A stretch of DNA of 64,000 nt, taken from NCBI RefSeq assembly GCF_009725985.1, contig NZ_RCNR01000005.1, positions 1 through 64,000 on the forward strand, read 5' to 3'. Source of the DNA: Zobellia amurskyensis (GTDB lineage Bacteria > Bacteroidota > Bacteroidia > Flavobacteriales > Flavobacteriaceae). The notes beneath the pieces were generated by a model that searched no databases, was not told the origin of the DNA, and saw only the letters and a list, made by a program, of their open reading frames with translations. Shown here one piece after another: positions 18,249 to 26,700 of the stretch. The position numbers and the translations under genes are program-made. How positions within the stretch are numbered: the stretch's first letter is position 1; every line of letters begins with the position of its first letter.

Positions 18249-18347
18249 TTTCCATCCAACAGCCAGAAACGGTACAATAGGGAGAATGAATGGTAATTTT
18301 CGGAAGTATATGATCCAACTGACTACTTTTAAAATATCTTTATCTTT

Positions 18348-18995
18348 ATGACAGCTCTCAATTTTAACCCTAGGCTACTGGACCACATTGTCCTTACTGT
18401 GCGTGATTTAGATTCGGCAATTACCTCCTTGGAAAAGAAGTTGGGCGTAACCGCTATTTTTGGAGGGTACCACACTACGCAGGGTACAAAAAACGCTCTG
18501 ATCAACCTAGATAACGGCACCTATTTAGAACTTTTGGCCGCTGATGAAAACAATAAAAATGTACCTCCACCAAGATGGATGGGCGTAGACATACTTAAGA
18601 AAGACCAAATAACTCGCTGGGCAATAAAATCCGACCAACTTGAAAAAGATGCTGAAATATTAAAGCAATATACAGCTGGAATGAGGCATATTACTGGCGG
18701 AAGCCGCAATACGGCAAACGGATCATTATTACAATGGAAACTTATTTTACCCCTGCCCGCACCAGAAGTAGAGCTTGTTCCTTTTATGGTAGATTGGAGC
18801 CAATCAGAAACTCATCCGCATGATACGCTGCCTAATATGGGCTGTAAATTGATTGAAGTGTATGGTACACACCCAAAACCCGACCTACTCCTTAACACAT
18901 TCAAAAACTTAGGTGTATTATTGCGGGTAGAACGCAATGAAACTATAAGCCTGAAAGCCATTATACAAAGCCCAAAAGGGATTGTAGAAATTTAA
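18348..18995 (+). CDS. VOC (glyoxalase-like) family protein
   Basis: This 215-residue protein starts with a beta-alpha-beta VOC module: LLDHIVLTVRDLDSAIT, then NLDNGTYLELLA. It matches the Glyoxalase_3-type domain. VOC proteins are metal-dependent enzymes or binding proteins; the visible His and Glu at these strands are candidate metal ligands. It is transcribed divergently from the SDR gene and is followed after 8 nt by a lipoprotein gene. Confidence 0.82.
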   Translation: MTALNFNPRLLDHIVLTVRDLDSAITSLEKKLGVTAIFGGYHTTQGTKNALINLDNGTYLELLAADENNKNVPPPRWMGVDILKKDQITRWAIKSDQLEKDAEILKQYTAGMRHITGGSRNTANGSLLQWKLILPLPAPEVELVPFMVDWSQSETHPHDTLPNMGCKLIEVYGTHPKPDLLLNTFKNLGVLLRVERNETISLKAIIQSPKGIVEI

Positions 18996-19003
18996 ATACT
19001 CCT

Positions 19004-19804
19004 ATGAAAGTCACCTATTATCTTATCATTTTATCAGTATTAGTGGGGTTCTTTTCTTGTAAATCCAAGGAAAAAGAAAACGCAGAAGAATCCTTTATAG
19101 AAACTAACCATTCCGTTGATTCTTCTACATTAAGAGAAGAACCGAACGAGGCAGAAATTTTAGTCCTAGAAACGATTATTGCGCATGGCGGAAATCGCTA
19201 CAACAAGGCCCATTATGGTTTTACGTTTAGGGATAAAGATTATACTTTTCAAAATGACGGCAATAAATACATCTATACGGTAGCCATAAATGACACTATA
19301 GATACGCTTGACAATGGTAAATTATTACGTACCGTAAACGGAAAACCTGTATCACTCTCAACAAAAGACAATGACAAATATAAAGAAGCCTTAAATTCAG
19401 TTATCTATTTTGCTACACTACCCCATAAGTTAAATGATATAGCCGTAAACAAAACTTACATTGAGCGTATTGAAATTAACGGTGAAGATTATAAAGCAGT
19501 AGAAGTATCTTTTGACCAGAAAGGAGGAGGCACCGATCATGACGATGTTTTTATGTACTGGATCAATACGAATTCTAAAACCGTAGATTACTTAGCTTAC
19601 AAATATGAAACTAACAATGGTGGCGTGCGCTTTAGAAGTGCATATAACCGTAGAACGGTTGATGGCATTCTATTTCAAGACTACATAAATTACAAAGCCC
19701 CAATTGGCACACCGTTAACGGAACTACCTTCTTTATTTGAAAAAAAGAAATTAGAAGAGCTTTCAAAAATAGAAACAGAGAACGTTGTAAATTTAGCCCA
19801 ATAA
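19004..19804 (+). CDS. DUF6503-like lipoprotein
   Basis: This 266-residue lipoprotein has a signal ending in VGFFSCKS. The mature part has beta-rich sequence with HGGNRYNKAHYGFTFRDK near 62 and YKYETNNGG near 205. The pattern fits the family now called DUF6503, often wrongly labelled as an aldolase. Function unknown. The def gene follows after 10 nt. Confidence 0.7.
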   Translation: MKVTYYLIILSVLVGFFSCKSKEKENAEESFIETNHSVDSSTLREEPNEAEILVLETIIAHGGNRYNKAHYGFTFRDKDYTFQNDGNKYIYTVAINDTIDTLDNGKLLRTVNGKPVSLSTKDNDKYKEALNSVIYFATLPHKLNDIAVNKTYIERIEINGEDYKAVEVSFDQKGGGTDHDDVFMYWINTNSKTVDYLAYKYETNNGGVRFRSAYNRRTVDGILFQDYINYKAPIGTPLTELPSLFEKKKLEELSKIETENVVNLAQ

Positions 19805-19814
19805 AATAGAAGAT

Positions 19815-20345
19815 ATGGCTGTTCTTGAAGTTATAAAAATGGGGAATCCTTTACTCAGAAAGGTTTCTGAAGCGGTTGAACCAAACGAAATAACCTCACC
19901 CGGTTTTCAAAAATTTATAGTCGATCTAATCGAAACCATGCGTGCGGAAAGCGGGGCAGGTATTGCCGCAATACAAGTGGGAGTCCTTAAAAGGGTCTTT
20001 GCCATGGAAATGAAAAAGAACGATCGCTACCCGGACAAAGGTTCTTTTTCTCTTACTACCGTGATAAATCCAGAAATAGAACCCCTATCTTCTGAGGAAG
20101 TTGAAGGTTGGGAAGGGTGCTTGTCCATACCGGGAATACGCGGCAGGCTAAAGCGTTACAAGAAAATAAAATTAAGCGGATTTGATACAAACGGAGAGAA
20201 GTTTGAAAGAGTTCTTAATGATTTTTCGGCAATTGTCGCTCAACATGAACTGGACCACCTTAACGGAATCTTGTTAATTGACCGTATGCCCAATATGGAG
20301 ACATTAACCTTTCAAGAAGAGTATGATAAGTACTGGAACGTTTGA
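19815..20345 (+). CDS. def: peptide deformylase
   Basis: This enzyme removes formyl from nascent proteins. The 176-residue protein shows all three motifs: GAGIAAIQVG near 48, EGCLSIPG with Cys102, and QHELDHLNG with His144, Glu145 and His148, which bind the metal and act in catalysis. Motif 1 has Ile where most enzymes have Pro (AAPQ). The stop codon abuts the stop of the convergent Omp85-like gene within TGATCA. It could be the second deformylase of the genome rather than the housekeeping one. Confidence 0.92.
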   Translation: MAVLEVIKMGNPLLRKVSEAVEPNEITSPGFQKFIVDLIETMRAESGAGIAAIQVGVLKRVFAMEMKKNDRYPDKGSFSLTTVINPEIEPLSSEEVEGWEGCLSIPGIRGRLKRYKKIKLSGFDTNGEKFERVLNDFSAIVAQHELDHLNGILLIDRMPNMETLTFQEEYDKYWNV

Positions 20346-21617
20346 TCAGAAGTACTGACCAATACCAAAAACAAGCCCTCTAGAAGCATCTTTGGTAACA
20401 CCATAACCGTAATCAATTCTAAAAATGGCATTGAAGATGCGCTTATGCATCAATCTAAGTCCTATTCCCGGGTAAATACGAATATTACTTTTATCGGAAA
20501 AATCATTAAAACTACCACCTGGATTACGCCATGACCCACCGTCAACAAAGAAATTTCCCTGCAACACAAACCAATTTTCCTCTATAAGCGTATGACGGTA
20601 TTCTGTATTAAAAACAATAGCACCGGTACCTCTATCTATTGTATTACCAACACCACGTATATTTAGATTATTATCTACTGTAAAAGGAGCAAAAGGCGTG
20701 TTTACATTACTCGCTAACCCTAGCCTAAGACGATTTGCCCAATTGCCTTTATCACCAACTCGTTTAAAGTAAACAAAGTCATTAAAACCAATTAAAAATT
20801 CCGGTAAAGTGGTATCCGTACTACCTACGTATTGAAAGTTTAAAGTACTTCTAAATCCATCTAAAAAATAGAAAAAGTACTTTATGTTTTCGTAATTGTA
20901 AATGAATTTTAAAAGATGCTTATCCACCTTTAAACTTCTAGGCACATTGTTACTAGTAGCCCCGTACAAGTACTCATAATCTTCAGTAAAAAGACTTCCT
21001 CCTAATTCTATTCGATTTTTAAAATTGAATTCATGTAGGCCCATTATTTCAAACCCGCGATTATTATACCTATAATCGGCCGTTGTATCATCAAAGAAAA
21101 CAGGTTCTTGAGTCGTAAAATCGTTATAACTTAAAGATAATCCCGTAGTTCTACTGAACAGATGTGGAGCCCGGAGAGCTACCCCAAAGGAATTAAACAC
21201 ATCATACTGATAAAAACCTCCAAGGGATATTCCTCTACCTAAAAAATTAAATTCCTGTAAGCCTACTCTAAAGGCAAAAGCATCATTTGATGAAGAAAAA
21301 AGGTTGGCAAAAGGAATTAAAGTAAAGTTCTCCTCTACATTGTAGTATACATTATACCCATTAACATTAGTGTCTGATGAAAAAACTTGATAATAAGCGT
21401 GAGATACGGAAGGTAACCGCTGGAGACGAGCAACATCTTGCTCCAAAAGAACGGAATCCAGTTCCATACCAGCTTTTAGGGTAACCAAGTTATTCAGGAA
21501 AGTAGTCTTGGTTCGTTTAGCTCCCTGAACCTGAACATTTACAACGGTTGCATCTTGTGCCAACGAGAACAATCCATTTAATACAACAATAAAAAACAGA
21601 AGTATTCTTATAGCCAT
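20346..21617 (-). CDS. Omp85/BamA-like outer-membrane protein with one POTRA domain
   Basis: This 423-residue protein has a signal peptide (cleavage near SLAQD). One POTRA-like domain covers about 25-100: VVNVQVQGAKRTKTTFLNNL, then LLEQDVARLQRLPSV. The remainder is a barrel ending in aromatic residues (FGIGQYF). It resembles the short Omp85-type proteins of Bacteroidota with few POTRAs. The client is unknown. Confidence 0.8.
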   Translation of the reverse strand: MAIRILLFFIVVLNGLFSLAQDATVVNVQVQGAKRTKTTFLNNLVTLKAGMELDSVLLEQDVARLQRLPSVSHAYYQVFSSDTNVNGYNVYYNVEENFTLIPFANLFSSSNDAFAFRVGLQEFNFLGRGISLGGFYQYDVFNSFGVALRAPHLFSRTTGLSLSYNDFTTQEPVFFDDTTADYRYNNRGFEIMGLHEFNFKNRIELGGSLFTEDYEYLYGATSNNVPRSLKVDKHLLKFIYNYENIKYFFYFLDGFRSTLNFQYVGSTDTTLPEFLIGFNDFVYFKRVGDKGNWANRLRLGLASNVNTPFAPFTVDNNLNIRGVGNTIDRGTGAIVFNTEYRHTLIEENWFVLQGNFFVDGGSWRNPGGSFNDFSDKSNIRIYPGIGLRLMHKRIFNAIFRIDYGYGVTKDASRGLVFGIGQYF

Positions 21618-21696
21618 GCTTTAATATGATGAGACCGTAAACGCAATTATGTTTCCCTCAAACTATACTGCCAAAATATAGTATAACCGACCTATA

Positions 21697-22416
21697 TCAA
21701 AACTCTATTTCCGAAAAAAGGTTTACCCAATTATCCTCACTCACAGCCATTAAGGTAAAATCATAATCAGCCTCCGCATTTAATGCCGGAGGGGTACCTT
21801 TTGTAATGTTTAAAACTACGTTATCTAGGTTATAATATTGAAAACTGTTCTCATGGGTGTATGTTCCCGACAACAAATTATCTGCATCATCAGATACAAC
21901 TTGAAAATAAATTTTGGAGTCCGTATATTTTCCGTCTTCCCAAGAGAACAAAGGCATACCGGTCTGAAGCGAATCTACCTTGATATTCTGAGAAATATAT
22001 TCTGTAGGTTTTGTAAAATGTTTTAATCTAATAGGATTTGAAAGGTGTATTTTCCCTGCTTCTTCAAAACTAACAATGACCCACCTCTCTTGTGAAACCG
22101 CTACCTCAAACTTCTTTAAATAGCCATTAAAAACATCAAACGCCGGAATTTCTAATCGGTAATATTGCTCATAATCGTTTTTTGACACATTAGTGTCTTC
22201 GGTTTCGTAATACCTAACATTGGTAGCCCCATCTCTTGGATAGAAGAATACACTTACCAAATCATCATTTTCATTACTGGCCGCACAGGCAATGACGTTA
22301 TCAACAACCGGTGTCTTATTGGTCAGGGCATCTTTTAATGTTGCATCTTGATTTTCCAAATCGGACGAACAGCTAACAGCTACCACCAATAGAATAAAAA
22401 AAATGACTGAACGCAT
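21697..22416 (-). CDS. hypothetical lipoprotein
   Basis: This 239-residue protein has a lipoprotein signal ending in VAVSCSS. The mature part is beta-rich with no motif that I recognise. Its ATG is 1 nt past the stop of the GH113-like gene, so the two form an operon, and the role may relate to a polysaccharide. Confidence 0.72.
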   Translation of the reverse strand: MRSVIFFILLVVAVSCSSDLENQDATLKDALTNKTPVVDNVIACAASNENDDLVSVFFYPRDGATNVRYYETEDTNVSKNDYEQYYRLEIPAFDVFNGYLKKFEVAVSQERWVIVSFEEAGKIHLSNPIRLKHFTKPTEYISQNIKVDSLQTGMPLFSWEDGKYTDSKIYFQVVSDDADNLLSGTYTHENSFQYYNLDNVVLNITKGTPPALNAEADYDFTLMAVSEDNWVNLFSEIEF

Positions 22417-22417
22417 A

Positions 22418-23419
22418 TCAATACTTTTTATAAACCTCTTTTATTATTTCTTGCGCCGGTTTGTTCTGTGGTGTAAATCTATTATCCCTCTCTCCCCCAG
22501 ATTTTTTGTAATCTATAAACCACTTCCAAACATAGCCCCCTGCAAACCAATCCTCACCCCAAAACTCTTCAAAAATGGCCTTTTTAGCATTTACCTGAGC
22601 TACTAGATTTACCTCATCCTCATTTTTATCTACCAACCAAGGTTTATGGGCCGTATAGTCCATACTTCTATATCCAAATTCAGTAAACAAAATAGGGCGG
22701 TCCATTTTTTCGGAAAGGGCAACAATATCACCCTTCCACCTTTGCCAACCCTCACGTAATTGCTCTACGGATGGCGTTTTTTCTTCCGACAGCGGAAAAT
22801 ACGCATCTATCCCTATATAATCCAAATCTTTCCAAAAAGGAACTCTGGAATATTCGTCCCAATTGGCCGCATAGGTAAGTTTTCCATCGTAGATAGCCCT
22901 AATTTTTCCAATCAATTCATGCCAATACTCTGGCCTATTGGTTACAAATTTCTCAAGCTCGGTACCAATGCAGAATATTTCGGATTGGGTCTCTTGGGCC
23001 ATTTTAGCGTTGGCCAAGATAAATTTATCGTAGGCAACTTCTAATTTTTTCCAATCTTCCTCGGAGTTCATATGCAATGTTCCCGTAAACTCCCCTCGCC
23101 AAATCCATATCTGCGGTTTCACCATGGTCTTGATACCATTTTTATGCAGTAGACCAATATATTGCATAGCGCCCTTATTGGTTTCCCCAAACCATTGGCG
23201 TTCCGTATTGAAGACAATTTCAGGTGAAGCCACATCGCGGATAAAGCCAAAAGGCATAACCGCTGCGTGGTTGGCATACACTTCTTTTACGCCATCTACG
23301 TGTTCTTGTAGCACCTCGTCTCTGGAGGCAACAAAGCTGACGCCGTTAATTTTTTTGTTAACTTGACTAGAGCAAGAAAATTGAAGTAGACATAAAAAAA
23401 GGAGTCCTAATCTACGCAT
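22418..23419 (-). CDS. GH113-like glycoside hydrolase lipoprotein
   Basis: This 333-residue lipoprotein (signal ends in LLQFSCSS) has a TIM-barrel of the GH113 type, a family known for beta-mannanases. The candidate acid/base Glu is in FCIGTELEKF, and the candidate nucleophile is in ILFTEFGYRSMDY. Other signature parts are MVKPQIWIWRGEF and LDYIGIDAYFPLSE. It is probably exposed at the cell surface or in the periplasm. Activity on mannan is inferred from the family only. Confidence 0.83.
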   Translation of the reverse strand: MRRLGLLFLCLLQFSCSSQVNKKINGVSFVASRDEVLQEHVDGVKEVYANHAAVMPFGFIRDVASPEIVFNTERQWFGETNKGAMQYIGLLHKNGIKTMVKPQIWIWRGEFTGTLHMNSEEDWKKLEVAYDKFILANAKMAQETQSEIFCIGTELEKFVTNRPEYWHELIGKIRAIYDGKLTYAANWDEYSRVPFWKDLDYIGIDAYFPLSEEKTPSVEQLREGWQRWKGDIVALSEKMDRPILFTEFGYRSMDYTAHKPWLVDKNEDEVNLVAQVNAKKAIFEEFWGEDWFAGGYVWKWFIDYKKSGGERDNRFTPQNKPAQEIIKEVYKKY

Positions 23420-23464
23420 GTATCGTTATTAAGACCCCTAAAATACAGTATTTATGATTACCCC

Positions 23465-24355
23465 TTAAAAAATGGCCCTTAAACCTAAATTAAAGGTTTG
23501 CCCAAGACCGGTATTACTACCTCTAACAAAGTTGGTATACAATGCCTCAAGGTTAAGGGCATTGGTCAATTGGTATTTTGCACCACCACCTAACGCAGTA
23601 AAATCCTGAGCAAAATCGTTACCTAAATCTAAACGTTGAGAATGTTGTGCCAAGGCCAAAATGGTAAATTTAGAGCTTGGAAAATAACTTAGAAACACAC
23701 CTGGTGTTAAGTTCAAACTATTATTGGCAAAACTTTCCTCCTTATCACCAAAACTCAGTTCGGAATTCAACTCACTAAACAATTGCCATTTATTTCCTGG
23801 AAAAGTATAGTCATAAAAAAATCGGTTTTGCCAGATGTATCCTTTTTGATCCAAGAAAACACCATTTTCAGTTTCATTATCTACCAAAGGAATAAAGAAA
23901 GAACTCTGAATAGAAAAATTGCTAATAGACCTAAAAGGCACGAATTTAACGGATGGTGCTATAGAGGTTAGGCCTGAACGGGCTGTACTACCTTCTCCAT
24001 CAAACTTAAATACATCTAAAGCATCTCTATCTCCTACTACATTGGAACGAAACTCAAAAATAGCACCTACATTCCACCTTTTGTTTTCTCCCACTCCGGT
24101 ATAAGCTTCCAAAGTAGAAGTAAAAAATGTTTGTCTAGGTTCCTTACCATCACTAAAAGTACTTTCTGTTTGGGTGTACAGGTTATTGAACCATTTTATA
24201 TCTATTTGCCCTTTACCAATTAATTTGGAAGGCGTGTATTGTTGAATGTTACTCTGGGGAGAACTACCTTCATCGTTCGCGTCATCTTGTGCAAATACTA
24301 TTGTCGTGGCCAAAAGAAGACCTGAAAGAAAAAAATTTCTTTGTATTAGTTTCAT
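23465..24355 (-). CDS. outer-membrane beta-barrel protein (transporter-like)
   Basis: This 296-residue protein has a signal peptide (cleavage near VFAQD) and then a barrel of amphipathic strands ending in NLGLRAIF, with a C-terminal Phe. The sequence around KFVPFRSISNFSIQSSFFIPL resembles the small barrels annotated as MetA-pathway or transporter proteins. It precedes a DUF547 gene (24386-25105) in the same direction. Confidence 0.72.
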   Translation of the reverse strand: MKLIQRNFFLSGLLLATTIVFAQDDANDEGSSPQSNIQQYTPSKLIGKGQIDIKWFNNLYTQTESTFSDGKEPRQTFFTSTLEAYTGVGENKRWNVGAIFEFRSNVVGDRDALDVFKFDGEGSTARSGLTSIAPSVKFVPFRSISNFSIQSSFFIPLVDNETENGVFLDQKGYIWQNRFFYDYTFPGNKWQLFSELNSELSFGDKEESFANNSLNLTPGVFLSYFPSSKFTILALAQHSQRLDLGNDFAQDFTALGGGAKYQLTNALNLEALYTNFVRGSNTGLGQTFNLGLRAIF

Positions 24356-24385
24356 AAGTTTTAGTTTAAAAATTAGGGCTGGTTG

Positions 24386-25105
24386 TTATTTAATTTCGTT
24401 CAAGGTCCAATCATATGGGTAATAAGAAACCTTGGCACCTTCAGGCAATGGTTCTGATTTATACTTGTTGATAAAACCCACTAGACTTTGACCGTTCTGG
24501 GTAAAATCGCCTTTGTACCATTCAAAAATCTGGGAGATTTTCACTCTATTTTTATTTAATTGGATAAATTGAGGGTCATTCAGGGCCAACTTGGTCTGCT
24601 TTTCTAATTGAGCATCTAGAGTTTCGGGCTTATATGCTTTGTTTATAATGGGAGGACAGCCTAAACCACCACACACCAATACAAAATGAAAGCGCGCTTC
24701 AGCAGGGAATTTTGCTCGTAACAATTTGTTCTCAATATCATTAAGAGTAGTTTTGTTCCCTCCTATTTCATATTTTTTATTATCGAAAAAACCACCAACA
24801 TCCAGAGGAGATTTTAGAGGATAATTTTCTACTATTCCTTTAATTACAAGAAGATTGTAACTATTAATCCAGAATGCCTGATACTCGTTTGCATTGGCTT
24901 CCGTTACGTTTATTTTTTTTGCAGCTTCAAGTAAGTTATCTAAATCCGAAATGTTTTCTTTCACTGCTGAATAATTAACACGGCCATCCGTTACGTTCGT
25001 CTTAAAAAAGGCGTCGGCTTTGGTAAAAAACTCATCAGTATTCTGTCCGAATGTTGTTGATATTGTGGCCATTGAAAGAAAAAAGACCATAATTGAATAT
25101 TTCAT
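24386..25105 (-). CDS. exported DUF547 protein
   Basis: This 239-residue protein has a signal peptide starting at the ATG at 25105 (cleavage near FGQN). An upstream in-frame start would spoil the signal. The DUF547 domain has YQAFWINSYNLLVIKGIV, ENKLLRAKFPAEARFHFVLV, GCPP and IFEWYKGDF. It is a paralogue of the protein at 12667-13437, with the family's Cys kept in a different local sequence (CGGLGCPPI against NCASFSCPKL). Confidence 0.86.
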   Translation of the reverse strand: MKYSIMVFFLSMATISTTFGQNTDEFFTKADAFFKTNVTDGRVNYSAVKENISDLDNLLEAAKKINVTEANANEYQAFWINSYNLLVIKGIVENYPLKSPLDVGGFFDNKKYEIGGNKTTLNDIENKLLRAKFPAEARFHFVLVCGGLGCPPIINKAYKPETLDAQLEKQTKLALNDPQFIQLNKNRVKISQIFEWYKGDFTQNGQSLVGFINKYKSEPLPEGAKVSYYPYDWTLNEIK

Positions 25106-25147
25106 AATTTGATAATTTTCGTTGTTATCTTGACGCTTCTGTCGAGA

Positions 25148-25155
25148 CAAATTTA
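25148..25155 (-). promoter_or_regulatory. promoter -7 box of the DUF547 gene
   Basis: The minus strand reads TAAATTTG, an exact TAnnTTTG match, 42 nt before the ATG at 25105. No clear -33 TTG is present. It supports the shorter start, because the longer frame would begin upstream of the transcript. Confidence 0.45.
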
Positions 25156-25342
25156 ACATCCATACAAAAAAAGCTCATTTTTTGAGATTTTTTCAATAAT
25201 TTAAAAATCAAGGCCTTACAAGTTCGATTTATCCACACAAACCTTACAGATATCTCAAGAATTTAAAATGTTTCTAAATTAGGAAAGGCAATTAAGGTAT
25301 TACCTTTAAGAACGACAGAACCCGCAACAACCCAATTAAATT

Positions 25343-26689
25343 ATGGAGCATATCGTCATTATTGGTAATGGAATTTCAGGTGTAACAGCCGCTAGGCATA
25401 TCCGAAAACTATCCGATAAAAAAATCACTATCGTATCGGCCGAGACCGATTATTTCTTCTCACGTACCGCCTTAATGTATGTATACATGGGCCACATGAA
25501 ATTTGAGCACACGCAACCCTATGAAAATTGGTTTTGGAAGAAAAACAGGATAGAATTGGTAAAAGGTTTTGTTACTACTGTTGATCATGATAAAAAAACA
25601 CTTGTATTAGCTGAAGGCAAAGAATTAGCTTACGATAAATTGATTATTGCCACGGGTTCAAAGCCTAATAAATTTGGTTGGCCAGGCCAGGACTTAAAAG
25701 GGGTTCAGGGCTTATATTCAAAACAAGACTTAGACCTAATTGAAGCAAATGCCCCAAATAAAGAAGTATGTAATCGTGCGGTTATTATAGGTGGCGGACT
25801 TATTGGAATAGAGCTTGCTGAAATGCTTCGCTCTCGGAAAATTCCCGTAACCTTCTTAGTTCGTGAAAACAGCTTCTGGAACGGTGTTCTACCTAATGGC
25901 GAATCTCAGATGATCAATGAACACATAAAGGAACATCACATAGACCTAAAACTAGAAACCAATCTAGTTGAAATTATAGCCGATGAAAATGGCAGAGCCA
26001 AAGCTATTACTACGGACAAGGGCGAAACTATTGAATGTAACGTAGTAGGGCTTACCGCCGGCGTAACTCCGAACATAGATTTTCTTAAAGATTCAGGTAT
26101 TGAATTAGGAAGAGGCGTAAAAGTTAACCGCTTGCTTGAAACTAATATAAAAGACATTTATGCCATAGGCGATTGTGCCGAACAACACGAAGGCATTGGT
26201 AACCGACGCCCAATAGAAGCTGTTTGGTATACCGGTCGTATGATGGGCGAAACATTGGCGCAAACCATTTGCGGCAAACCAAGAGAATATAATCCCGGAC
26301 ATTGGTTTAATTCAGCCAAATTTCTTGATATAGAATACCAGACCTACGGATGGGTTTTTAGTGAAAGAATCAAAAAAGAACAAGAAAAACATTTTCATTG
26401 GCGTCATGCAACCGAAAAAATTTGCATCACAGCAGCCTTCGATAAAGATTCAAAGAAATTTTTAGGTATTAACACATTTGGCATTCGAATGCGACATGAA
26501 ATATTTGACCGCTGGCTCACCGAAGAAAGAGACATAGACCATGTGATGCAATATTTAAAGGATGCCAATTTTGATCCTGAATTCTATGCTCATTACGAAG
26601 AGGACATCATTTCAAAATACAATTCGGTTATGCATACCAGCTTATCCGTCAAGAAAAAAAGTTGGAAACGAATTTTCAGTAAAGCTTAA
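25343..26689 (+). CDS. NAD(P)/FAD-dependent oxidoreductase
   Basis: This 448-residue pyridine nucleotide-disulfide-type reductase lacks the redox CxxxxC pair. FAD-binding GNGISG is at residue 8; the second Rossmann motif IIGGGLIGIELAEML near 150 binds NAD(P)H; the FAD motif IYAIGDCAE is near 272. The C-terminal 120 residues are an extra domain with the pattern of rubredoxin- or nitrite-reductase-like flavoproteins. It lies 11 nt before a polyferredoxin membrane protein, so the two probably form an electron-transfer unit. Confidence 0.87.
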   Translation: MEHIVIIGNGISGVTAARHIRKLSDKKITIVSAETDYFFSRTALMYVYMGHMKFEHTQPYENWFWKKNRIELVKGFVTTVDHDKKTLVLAEGKELAYDKLIIATGSKPNKFGWPGQDLKGVQGLYSKQDLDLIEANAPNKEVCNRAVIIGGGLIGIELAEMLRSRKIPVTFLVRENSFWNGVLPNGESQMINEHIKEHHIDLKLETNLVEIIADENGRAKAITTDKGETIECNVVGLTAGVTPNIDFLKDSGIELGRGVKVNRLLETNIKDIYAIGDCAEQHEGIGNRRPIEAVWYTGRMMGETLAQTICGKPREYNPGHWFNSAKFLDIEYQTYGWVFSERIKKEQEKHFHWRHATEKICITAAFDKDSKKFLGINTFGIRMRHEIFDRWLTEERDIDHVMQYLKDANFDPEFYAHYEEDIISKYNSVMHTSLSVKKKSWKRIFSKA

Positions 26690-26700
26690 CCAGATATAAA

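Noticed and set aside
18214-18318. Longer N terminus of the SDR protein
   Set aside because: A promoter box lies inside it, and the Rossmann fold starts right after the ATG at 18213.
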